This document shows, one piece after another, positions 10,729 through 22,700 of a stretch of 64,000 nt of DNA (positions are counted from its first letter, which is position 1; each line of letters starts with the position of its first letter). Location of the stretch: assembly GCA_902729315.2 (NCBI GenBank), contig LR746267.1, positions 2,618,886 through 2,682,885 of the forward strand. The letters are read 5' to 3'. The translations under genes and the position numbers were made by a program. Origin of the DNA: Spirodela intermedia (Eukaryota > Streptophyta > Magnoliopsida > Alismatales > Araceae). The notes under the pieces were generated by a model. That model searched no databases and had not been told where the DNA came from. It worked only from the letters and a program-made list of their open reading frames with translations.

Positions 10729-13700
10729 AGATACTACACCATTGTTAATGAAAGAAAAGCTCAAATAATAATGTCTTCATTTTTTCTATGATGTCCCAGT
10801 TTAAAATGATGAGCTTTAATATCTAACAAGTTCTTAGTAGCTGTCATTTTCAAGAATTGTATTAGTTCAATAGATAACTTTCATGTAATGCACATTATGT
10901 ATGCAATTTGTATCTAGTTGGATGGATAAGAAATGCTTCATGGATGTGAAAGAAAAAAATATGTTGTAGATCATGCACAGAAATTGACATAATCTTGAAT
11001 TTAAAGAGAAGGAAAACTATATTTAATATGGAAATTTAGAAAATCAACTTGAAAGTACATTGAGCTTTCAAAAATAACTGGATATCCAAGTTTTATAATT
11101 CTTGGTACATATTAATTAATGCATTGTCCATAAAGGAAAGCACATCCCACCTTTTTCAAAGTCTTCACATACCCTATCATAATAATTTCAACTCTTCGAC
11201 TAAAGTGGATGAATCAGTTCTACAAAATATTTTACCTTTAGATCATTTATTTTTGTTCTATAATAAGTGAGTTGGTGAGAATGAGCTTGGCTTAACATAA
11301 TCTGCCTTGGGTCAATGAAAGCTAAGTTGGGTAGACATACTAGATTTACATAGATGGGTTCATTATTTTTGTTCAATTAATAGTAAAAACTCAAGGGATA
11401 AAAAACCCATTTACATGATAGATTTTAGAATGTTATCCTTCAACACTACACGCCAGCACACTAGCTTACCTTTCTCTCTTGTTATCAATAGTTTGTAGAG
11501 TGACTTGACATAGAGATGTCAATACACAACTTACATATTAATTTTTATGCTTAGAAGATATATTCTTGTTATTGCAAAAGCTTGAATACATGAAGGGAAG
11601 CCTGTGATGAGGTTGCTCTTGTAGCAAAATGCTAACAAGATATTTGAAACTAAGTAGGTGGATTAGATACTTTGTTGGTTTGATATTTGAGAAGCTATTT
11701 ATCAAGCCCAAAAGCTTGACTAATGGAATTCAGATTTTTGAGACAATCTATCAAATATTGTCTAGGTCAAAATTTAGTTGTATTTTCTGGATTGTTTGTT
11801 CTGTAAAGGTTTCAATTATACTAGGTTTTGACTAGGTTGCTCAAGATGCCTGTGCAAAAGATCTCTGAACTTTCTTTTTTTCTTCTAAAATTTAAAGGTA
11901 CATTACCATTGTCAAAGGTTATTGGCATGTGATAGACATTTTAACATGGGTGACATTTCGTAATTAATAGAGAAAATATGTTCTTCATCTCTTAAGCCTT
12001 AGTTTGAGTTTAATTGGGTTAAACCATTTGGGTGACACACTTTGCCTTTTTGCTGCTTTAAGTTTGGAAACGAACTAGTTGGACACAATTTTTTACTCTC
12101 ATGCTTTAGTTCTATTGGCAAACTAGGTCAACACACTTTTCAATCTTCTAGTTTAGGTGGGTCAATGTTCTCTCTATATCTCTTTAATTTCTTCTAAATA
12201 TTATTTTTCTTATTTTGAGTTGATTTTAATATACATCTTCATGGCTATTGTTTTCATTCTATAATACTTTAAAAACAATAGACCTTCATTCAATCATTAA
12301 CAAATTGATAACATATTTACGAATATTTTTATCATATGTTTCTTTGATTAGTTTTCAACATCAAAATCCTTAAACCAAGATAACTTTTAGTGTTAAAGCA
12401 TGCTACCCCTCTGCTAAGCGAATTTCATTACATCATCTTAATGACAGTTACTATGGGACACCTTGAAAGATGTTATATAAGATCAATCACTTGACATCAA
12501 GCGTCCAACATTTTCTTCAGACATTTGGATCTAGTACAAGATTTTCATGTCTTGTTCTTGGGAATATCATTTTTGAATTATGAATATAAATAAATGCTAT
12601 TTTAAAATGAAAAAAATATTTCTTAAAAGATGGTCAATTGAATCATAGTGTGATGCCTATGATATAAGCTCTCTTCACTTGTTAAATTCTGTAAGGAAAA
12701 AATTATGTACCTTGTCCACGTGCAAAAACTTGATCCTCTCCTAAGTCTACATCATTTTTCCTTTGGAGCTTTGGAATGTAACCTTTGGAATGGGATATAA
12801 CCCATTAAAAACACATGAAAGATTGTATCATGAAGCGGGTAGATAAAAAGGCTAATAACATCGATAAAACATGCGTTGTTGAGTAAATATGATTGGTAAG
12901 ATGAAATATCCTTCTAGTTAATCATATTTATTGGGTTTTATCGTAGCTATTGGATGTCCTACCCTTGTCCATTTACCAATAACTTTTAACACGAAGTAGT
13001 CAATGACTCTTTCGTTACCTGTACGTTTAACTGCACACCATATTCAGTGGTCATGGATGGCGGTTCTAGTTTGACTACGAGAAACAGAAAGTAGCTGAAA
13101 ATAAAAAATTAGTGTGTGGATGACATGCACAGGTGCACCAATAAGCCCTTCTAGAAGACGTACCCTATGAATAATTTGTTTTCAATGGTGCTTCTCGAAT
13201 GATATTTCAATAATCATCCCCTGACCCATAGCAGTTCTGAAAATAAAAAATTAGTGTGTGGATGACATGCACAGGTGCACCAATAAGCCCTTTTAGAAGA
13301 CGTACCCTGTGAATAATTTGTTTCAATGGTGCTTCTCGAATGATATTATCAATAATCTACCCCTGACCCATAGCAGTTCTAAATAACAAACTAGTGCATG
13401 CGAGCTCCACCTTCCACTCCATTTTGGTGCTGCCCAATAGACAGCATCTCCTTCGGGCAGCTGTAATCACAAGGCAGAATCACCCGCTTAGAGTTCTTGA
13501 CAGTGAAAAAATGCTACAGAAAAGAAAGTGCGGGGACTAGTGGATGTAGGGAGAGGTGAATGGGAAAAAGAGGCGTGAGCCCATGCGAATAAGATTGGGC
13601 ATCTTCGATGCCTATACTTGCCAAGATGTCCAGCCTATTCCAAACTATGTCATGCGGTTCTCAGTCTGGTAAAGAAAGATGTCCGTTTGGGTTGAGTTTC

Positions 13701-16500
13701 ATGGCATTATCAATGTTGAATAAATGATCGGCTACGTTATATAAAGAAAATAAAAAGAATGAGATTCTGTTAATGAGATGAAATGGGAAAGAGCACGTTG
13801 GAAAGGGAGGCAGCCAAATGTGCCCCATTACCATGGTGGAGATTGCAAGGCAGATGTGTGGTGAAGATAGCGGGATCCTGACTAAATTTATGTCCATCGC
13901 CGCATCGAATGAGTATCGGGCTGGGTCATTTTCTTTTCGGAGCTTAATTATGAGAACTTCGCGCAAATAAGGCTCATCAATCATGGTTCCTGTCCTGACC
14001 TTCTCTGTGGATTAAAAATGGATTATTTAATCCAACTAGTGTGACTTGATGTTCGAGAATGATTAATTAATATGACTTGTGATATAAAGTACTTGGCTGC
14101 TGATTTAGAACGATAACGTGACGGAACCTCTCAATAAACGCCTGTAAACTATCAGGCTCACATCCAGCCCAAGGCATCAATTGCATCAACAGGCCTGATC
14201 AGCCAATGTTGTTCGCTCCCTCATCTCGATCTTGAACCAGAACTGCTGTCCACTGGCTTGACGCTCATCTAAATGGGATTACGGTGATGAATAAAAAACC
14301 ATATAGGGTTGCACTCACCTATGTAGCCCCATTTAACAAGTGAGTACTGCCATGCCCATCCTAGCTAAGGTCAAATTCTTGTAGATGGACAAGAAAATTA
14401 TTTGACAACTGAAAGAGGTTAGTATCCTAATGGTCCTAGGAGAGGAGGATTCAAGGGGCATAAAAAAAGGGACATTACAATGTTGTATCATTTGGGCCAA
14501 CAAAAGCATGAATTCCCAGCTTCACTCCTTGTTCCTTGGATTGGGTCCCATAGAACGTATTATTAAGTCTATTTACTCCTATCTAGACAATATTTGGCAT
14601 CCTTAGGTACTTCTAGCAGACTTTAATTTAATTATCCAAAAATATTTTTACATAAGCAACCATCATGTTAGTTAGTATATGATAGCATAAGGTACCAAGA
14701 GAGAGGGCTGGATTGGACCTCACTCAATTTCAAAAGTTGGTTTTTGAAGAAGCCTAAAATTTCATAGACAAAGTGATAGCTATGCAATCTGCCCAACCCA
14801 TTCCACTCGTAAGCATTTATGTGCCTAAGTTTCACTAAATTTAGTGAAATACACAATTACAATGCTTCAGCCACCTTCACTAGACTTAACACTGCTATCC
14901 AGTTCAAGATTTTTCCTTGAAATCTTGTTGTATATTCATGGCTCTTGAGGGAAAAATTTATTACTGTCCATTTCTAGATTATTTTCCTACGAAATTATAT
15001 TTAAGTGAGTTGCCACTCAACCCAAATGAAATATTACTAATGTCATTATGATTGTACATTGTGAATGAGTCATGGTTCTTTGGTGTTTTAACTTTATGTG
15101 GCCTAGAGGGATAAAATGTTTCACTTGAGCAATGTGGAATCTTATTTTCCTTTAGGTGCCAAAGCTGAACAAATTATCCTCCAAATCCATGGGGAAAGGT
15201 GAAATGTAAACTTAATAAGTGATCATTAAATTATTAAAACTTATAATAAATGTTAAGCTTCGAATTTCGATTTGTGTATTGAATTGTGCTCCTCTTTCAA
15301 TTATCATTCCATTAGGCACATCCACAATATCTATGACACCAACTTGCATCCAAATCACTTCATTCGTTTAAATTTTGCATATAGACTATTTTGCCCTTGA
15401 TCTAATTTCTCCATGTTTAGTCTTTCTTCCATAACCAGAATTTAGATAATTGGAATATATAGTTTTAGTCCTCTTCAGTTTTCTAAATTACTCATTATAC
15501 ACATTATCATCATCAAAATGACTTAAGCTCCTAAAGCCAACAAACAAACCGTAATAGTTTACTACTTTTAAATTTAATATTTAATATTTTACAAATAATT
15601 GGAAGCCACTCAAATTATTTCCTCCTTGTTTTCTATTTATTGAAAAAATGTGGTAATGTTCTATAATAAATTATGCATATTGGTTAATTGAAATTACCTA
15701 AGTAGATTAATCACCTTCCTTCTGGGGAAATTTGGATCGTATGACATGAAGTGCATTCACAAACCAATGTAGGGATATAAATCTTCAAGAACGATTAATA
15801 GAGCAATGCTTGCCCTATTTGCCACCATTTTTCTAATAAGCATAGAGCAATGAATAGATGTAGTTGTTGAATCTATGAGGACATTATGTAGTTGGAATTG
15901 ATGATATATATACTCGTTTGGGCTCTATTGATATAAAGTTTTGAAAAGTAGATTGATGTGTTAAAAAAGTATCAATACATCTTCAAAAGATTTACTTCAT
16001 TTAGTTATGTATCTCTAATTTTAAGTAGATTTGTTGAAGATTTATTGATACTCATTTTTTCCTAATGTATGCTTTATTCCTAGTATACTCACATCAACAT
16101 AACATGATTAATGAAAAGTGAAATACCTTACAGTGCAAAGGGGATTTCATATTTTAAAGTATATTTTATAAGTCCTATACAAAGGAATATACTTTGTAAC
16201 ACTTTTTTCTGAATTTCTTTAATTAACTTCATTTTCTTAGCGATTTTAACGAATTAAATGGCCTCCATTAGGTGAATATGTATTTTTAATATAATATTTA
16301 CTATAAATCTAACTAATAATGGTATTTTCATGGTTATGAAATTATTTTTTATTTTTCGTTAAATATCACATTTCTTTTCTCCATTATGAGATTTTTATAG
16401 TCTTATATACGTTACCTTTTTCTGCTAAAATATTTTCTTTCCTACAAATCGAATGCCAACAACAAGAAGAAAAATTATCCTAATTAAACGCTTTCCGAAG
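10729..16500. other. Intergenic region, no gene recognised
   Basis: This starts with the 3' UTR of the B3 gene. Only short ORFs occur. A minus-strand ORF of 107 aa at 13661-13984 and a 68-aa ORF at 11629-11835 match no family I recognise. A stretch on the minus strand near 14120-14160 reads DSLQAFIERFRHV, vaguely like a Ty3-type gag block, but that alone is not enough to call an element. The clearest structure is the 142-bp tandem duplication at 13095-13378. Phrases of the type 'ttgggt..gac' at 11.3 kb and 12.0-12.2 kb recur from the 3.6-kb region. Confidence 0.55.
13095..13378 (+). repeat. 142-bp tandem duplication (two copies)
   Basis: Copies at 13095-13236 and 13237-13378. Both begin ctgaaaataaaaaattagtg (the second directly abutting the first), contain gatgacatgcacaggtgcac, and end in gacccatagcagtt. 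They differ at only a few bases, including a T-run length change and a short indel near the end, so the duplication is recent compared with the surrounding decayed sequence. No coding potential was seen. Confidence 0.95.
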
Positions 16501-16535
16501 ATGCATACGCACATTTGACAGGAGAGACAGCAGAA

Positions 16536-16553
16536 GGAGAGAGAGAGAGAGAG
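16536..16553 (+). repeat. (GA)n tract upstream of the methyltransferase gene
   Basis: Short GA dinucleotide run in the presumed promoter or leader, about 200 bp before the preferred start codon. Confidence 0.85.
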
Positions 16554-16758
16554 CACCTCGATTGCCTCCCATGTCCGCAGTTAAATATTTTCTTAATTTG
16601 TTTTCTAAATTAATACAAATTAATAAGAATTATACCTTGTTCACACGTCATGTAATAAGAAGAATCAATCGGCCGTGGTTCTCTTTACCCACAGGGAATC
16701 GTCCCACAGCAGTAGCCACAGTTGGTGTTCCACTACTCTTCACTCGCAGAGGAACTCC

Positions 16759-19700
16759 ATGGCGCCCCTCAGATGCCTCTATCAACTCCAGGTACTTCCA
16801 GCGTCCTTCCGGCGACCTGCTTCCATGCGCAGCAGGAGCAGGCTCACTGCTGTGCATACTCTTAGCAGTCACATGCTCCAGGGTTGCCGCTTGGCCGACA
16901 GGTTCTCCGTCCTCTTGTCAAAGTCGCCCGCGACTGGAGGACGGACGACAGGAAATAGGGGCCCTTGTTCCTTCCACCCGGAGCTGAGGAAGTGGAGGCC
17001 TAGGGAGTTCTGCACCCGGGCTGGTTCTCCTCGGCAAGTGAAGGATGACACTGCAGTTGCTTCTTCCCCCTCGTCACCACCCTGTCTCTCCGTCTCAATT
17101 CATTGCTGTAAACGTGAATCCGTGAGTTAGCTTCTTCTCGTTCTCGTGCTTCATCAAAAACTGAATTTTACTTCTGTTCTCGCTTTGCAGATAATATACT
17201 GCATGTACGGGTGCGGATATCTGTCTTAATATTTTTATGTTCTATTAGAAACTCTTAAACTCTGAGCGAGAGAGAGAGAGAGAGAGAGAGAATGCTCGTA
17301 GTGTATAATTTTCGCAAATTAAAGATATGCGGAATTTTTGGGATGTTTGGGTCATCGTGTCTATCTACACTTATCTAAGCTACCATGGTAAGTTTCTTGA
17401 CCGTTGTAGGCTGAGTATGTTTGCAATTATCCCATGGGGATGGTTTCTTGAAGGTTGGATGGTTCCTCTTATTTACATTCTTCTGTTTTGTGAATCTGTA
17501 TATTCTGACTACTACCAATCACCTTGCCCCTAGACACAACCCAAACCCTTGCTTTTCAATTGGATTTCAGTCTTGACATTGTTGTAACAACTTAATCTCC
17601 CTATTTTTCCGTCGTTAGTATCTCCGTTGTAAGAAGAAAATATTTCAATATGGCGCATAACAGTCATCTTTAGCGTTCTCGATTGTAAGAAAAAAATGTT
17701 TGAATATGGCGCATAACGGTTGTTAATTGATTGATATCCATGTGGATGGAGATCTTGAGAAACTGATCCGAATTTGATGAGACAAGGAAACCAGTTTCAT
17801 GATACCGTGCTGTGGCCATCTTAATAGGTACATTTTATTGTGTAATTGCTTGGCTTCTGGGATCCGAATATGTCCTATAAAATGTCCAGTGGACTTAATT
17901 AAGCACTGTGGCGCCTGTGATGCATCTTTGATGCTTATAGCATGTTCTGCCATCTTATATTGTTTTAGATGGCAGGATGCACTTTCAGAAGCTCTTTTAT
18001 GCTTTGGTGCGAGTTCTGCCAGTATTGATGAACCAAGTGACCTGGAAGAAGACGAGGAGGTGAGCATTGGACATTTTTTCCCAAATCTTTAGTGTCTCTG
18101 TTTGTTTTTCCCTCCATTGTTTATTTGTATTGATATTTCATTATCAATCCTGGATTCTTCCTAGATCCGAAATGAACGGAAATCTTTTGTTTTCTAGTGA
18201 GAAAAGCAAAAAGAGTTGGAAACCAGACATGGAATAACAATATATTTTTATATTCCAAGTCCAGAAAATGTCAATTGGAAGTGAAATCTGAGGATAACAT
18301 CTTGATGCTGAGTGGAACAAGCCTTGATGAAGTCTGTAACATACTGCTGCTTGTTTGCATCACCAAGGGCTCTCTTCCCTCTTTCCAGAGCATTGGGTAG
18401 GTTCATAGTGCATCATTAAAAGACTTAGGTCGCCGGTCTCTGATGCTTTTTCTTTGCTGTAACTGGCTTTCCTGTGGTTCCTTTCCTTGGTTCATAATAT
18501 GGCTAATCAATTCCTTAGTTTCATATGCTACTTAGGGTGATCACAAAGCTTTAATTATTAGACTAGATTGTGTTGATTTTTTCCACGACTTTTAAGAAAA
18601 GAAATGAAGGTTTTTCAAGTAAAAAGAATTCAGAAAACGAAGGTTATATGAAAGTATTAATGCCCAAGTTTTTAAAATGATGTTCTCTTGAGTGCGAAAA
18701 GTTGAAAGTTGAATCAAAATAGAAGGCTCAAACCCCATAGGATTAGTGTTGGAACCTGAGGGCAAAACAAAGGCTAGAAAACACTACAGCAAGCCTTGAA
18801 GTAAATGTTTTGACATTTGTTAGAGAAATAGAGGGTAGGAAAATAAGGGTTGGCATTGGCCCCTGTGTGGAGAAGAAGTAAAACAAAACGAGTTTTGACC
18901 TCTAGTATAGGAAAGGTTGACACCGGTGTAGCTTGTAGACTCGAGGGCTGACAACTAACTTTTCATGGTTAACAACTATACGGTTGCAATGGTTATTTGG
19001 TTGAAATCATATACCAAAAACATTATAAATCAGGCTGTTAGGGGAGTTGCCTTTTTGAATGGTATGTAGATTTTTTTCTAACTAGAATTACTAATAGGGG
19101 GAGAGTTTGAAGGCATCCAAAGTCTATGTGTATTGAGCTTCCCACAACATCATTCTCGACATGTAGGTGTCTTGCTTCTTTAATTCTGCTTGTCCAAACT
19201 TGTATTCTGCAAGGCTTGAAAGGTTTAGTTGATAACTCAATTAAGTTTAGTGATATAGGAATTAATTGGTTCCTTGAGTATAAGTTTGAGAGAAATTATG
19301 TTAGGGACAATGATATATGCATATTGTTGCTATAAAAAGAGGGATCTAATGCATCACTCTTTTTCTTGTAAATAGGTTCTTTCTATTAAGAATTATGAAA
19401 GATTAGCCTTTGAGCAGTTTTCTATGTGGTTGGGATTTTCTTCAGTTAAAGCGTGGACCATCTGTTGACCTTTTAATCCCTTGAGAATAGCGCTCATTGT
19501 GAGCATGTCTTTTAGCTATCTTTCTTTGTTTTGTTTCTCTATGCCTTGGAAGGTTCTCTTTTCCTCTATTGGTAGTTTGTCTATCCTCGATTGGTAGTCT
19601 TGAATCCTTTTTTTGAGATCTATACTTGTTTGTTGTAGTAATTGCATAAAATATTTATGAATAGAGTCATGTGTTAAGGGTATTGTAGCGCTCAAGCTTT

Positions 19701-22700
19701 GATCTAAACTGAGACAAAATCATTTTAGGATTCTGTTTTTTCCATGGGGAGTGCATGCCATAAATTAGTGTAGATCGGCAAATGCAATTATTGCCCGTTG
19801 GTGGAATGTAAATTGTTTCTATTTATTTATGTTCACATGTTTCTTCGTGAAAGATAACTGTTATTGGTTTTAGAAGCATTTCTTTTTGTTCGAAGAAATA
19901 CTTTGTTTAGAAAGAGGCATCACAAGGTTTCAGGTTTCATTTGATTTGGTGATATTACTCATTCCCTTTTCTCACTTGTATTAACATCCTCAGGCGGGTA
20001 GCTCTACTGAAGGTTCTAGTGCTTAATATATTATATGATTTTTTCAGTTTTGTGATGAATAATTAAGCTTCTTTGATGCCTTGGTTTGAAAGCATATTAA
20101 TTTCAAATAATGATTTCATGTAGACCAAATTATTGAAATCATCTTTCCTGTTTAATTTAAGTAACTGTTTCCTGCAGATATGTATTACTTCCATTTTTAC
20201 CATCGATCAAGATGTGAGCACTTGCATCTCTTTTGCTGCCAAGTCTATTGGTCTGAGAAAAACGCCGAATTTTGAGGTCACAGTTAGTGAAGACTTTGAT
20301 TGGATAGCCAATGTAAAGGTAAACTAGTTTCGTCATTCATTCATCCTCATCTTTTCTCCTTTTTTTCTGTCCTCGGGCATGATACATATTTTCAATTCTT
20401 TCTCGTCCTTATCTATATTGTTGGTATACCAATGGCAACTCTAAAATGATTTCCCTTTTCTAAATAGCCTGGTCTGTTAAAGAAAATCGTTTGAGTAGGA
20501 AAGAAGGGGAAGTGATGATACGATATCGTAATTTTGATATATCTTTTTCTCTTCCTTCGTTCTCTTCTTCCTCTTCTTCATCTTCCTATAGTTCCAACCG
20601 CAAGGAAAACGATCCCAGAAATGATAAGGTGTCATTTAAAACCTTTGATACTTGTATTGGACAGATGTGGTCAAGCCATCCTTGTTTTCGGGCCAATGAG
20701 TCTGTCCCTGAGACTCAGTTGATCAGTCCTCTGTATATTAGTTGCAGTCGGATGCTGTTATTCATGTGGGCAGACATGGCATCATATTGCTCATAGTGTT
20801 CCATCATAAGGAGCCCGTATAGCCGTGCTATACATCAAGGGAGAGTGTGGGGAAGGGACGAATTGCTACTTTCCAGTTTTCCGGTTCATGAGGGACGATC
20901 GCACTAGATGACATAGCCTCCTCTTAGGAAGGAGATTGACTACATATATCTACATATATTACTATGTTCCTTTTATGATTTAAAATATATGTGGTGCCAT
21001 CCACGTTCAAAATGCTTCAGTAAATACTCATATTGCAATAATTTGGCTTTTTGTTTGAAGTCCTGGTGAACTTTTCCATTCAGACCTCAGTCTCGAGTAC
21101 AAAAATGTATAAGAATATAAATTTTTTAGATATATTTGGAAACATGTATATGAAATACTTTTATATAAAGCTTTTTTCTGGCTTAATTCGCTGCCAAGAT
21201 CTGGCTGGTAGGGCTAGATTATTTTGATATGGGTCAACTTAATGTGACCCACTTAACGCTCAGAACCTCTTGGTACTGCCTGGAATGAGACGTGGGCTGT
21301 ATTGCTCATGTTGCCTAGACCAGAGATTGGATCCATCACTGTTGCCTGTGTGACTTGACAGTCTTTTCTCACTTGGTTTTCCGTATTTTTTGACACAACG
21401 CTTAACTTTCAGTGGCTACAATTCTAGCTTTGAATATTGTAGAGTCATCTTACTCTTCATGCTGTCCATTTGGGTACCTGTTTCCTTTGTTGAGTTTCTG
21501 CTTTGATTGTTAAGTTGGCTTTTGCTGACCGTTCTCGCACTATTCCTTGTAGTAGAAAACCTGTACATGTCTAAAAGACTATTCTTCTTCTTGCTTGGAA
21601 TTGATGAAAATTATTGGGCCCAGGATCTGTGCCTCAAATAGGTCATAGCGTGTAATAACTTGATTTTAAATTAGATCAATGTAGAAAATAATTTCCACGT
21701 TCTTAATGACTAAGAGTCTAACCAAGTTTTGCCCATATATTTTTCTTAATGAATAAGAGTTAACAATTTTTCATTTTTCAGAATAGATTGATTTTAACGT
21801 GTAATAGGTACCCGTCTACGTTGTGGATTTATTCTTGAGGCAAAAGATATAGATTTTGCATTGATTTATCTCTTACGTAATGTTGTTTGCAGGAAACATT
21901 TCAACCAATTCAGGTAACAGATGGTCTCTGGGTTGTGCCTGAATGGAGTACACCACCGGTATGGCTTTATCTGAAAACCATCCACTATCTCCATTGCCAG
22001 TAAGATAGGAATGCCTTGAGAAGCAAGCTTTCGTGAATGTTTTACAGTATCACTAAAACTCACGATAATGCTGCATAATCTATATGTATGAAAACAATTT
22101 CTCTTTGAAGTCTAGTTTTCCAAAACATACCTGGGAATTATGATGCTTAATTCAGTTGTCTTGTTGTTTATACTCTTATATCAGCTCTAGATCCAAAATT
22201 CGGAATGAATTCCTGAGTCAGAGATTACTAATTGGATTATTATTTCTTCATCAAATATACTTGGTATCTATATTCACAATCATGGTGTCTATTTGGCTCA
22301 GTTTTAGTCTTTCTTCAACATAAAATATTTATCTGGAATTTGTTCCATGTAAAAAAGTGTTTGGAAACATGGTGCAATGGGTTGCAGTTCGAATGGTAAC
22401 ATGGTGAAAGATATCTTTTCTGAGGACCACTTAATTGGAGAAAAACATAATCAGCAAAAACTGACCTTATCAGGGCTGACTTTATCAATAAACGTCCGTG
22501 TCACTATTTTATGGAAAGTGCTCCTTTTAGTGTATTGAAGTGCACCATCTCAGGCTCCTGAAGACAATGGAAGGTAGGGAAGAAGAGGGAGAAAAAAAAT
22601 GTACATGAAGGAAGAGACTGCTTAAGGTTCTAGATGTTTCTGGAAATTTTATTTACAGCTTGTGAATATGAAGTTGGAACAAAAGTTGAAGATAACTGGG

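Noticed and set aside
13661-13984. 107-aa minus-strand ORF as a gene
   Set aside because: No motif recognised; nearby DSLQAFIERFRHV only weakly recalls a retroelement gag, not enough for a call.
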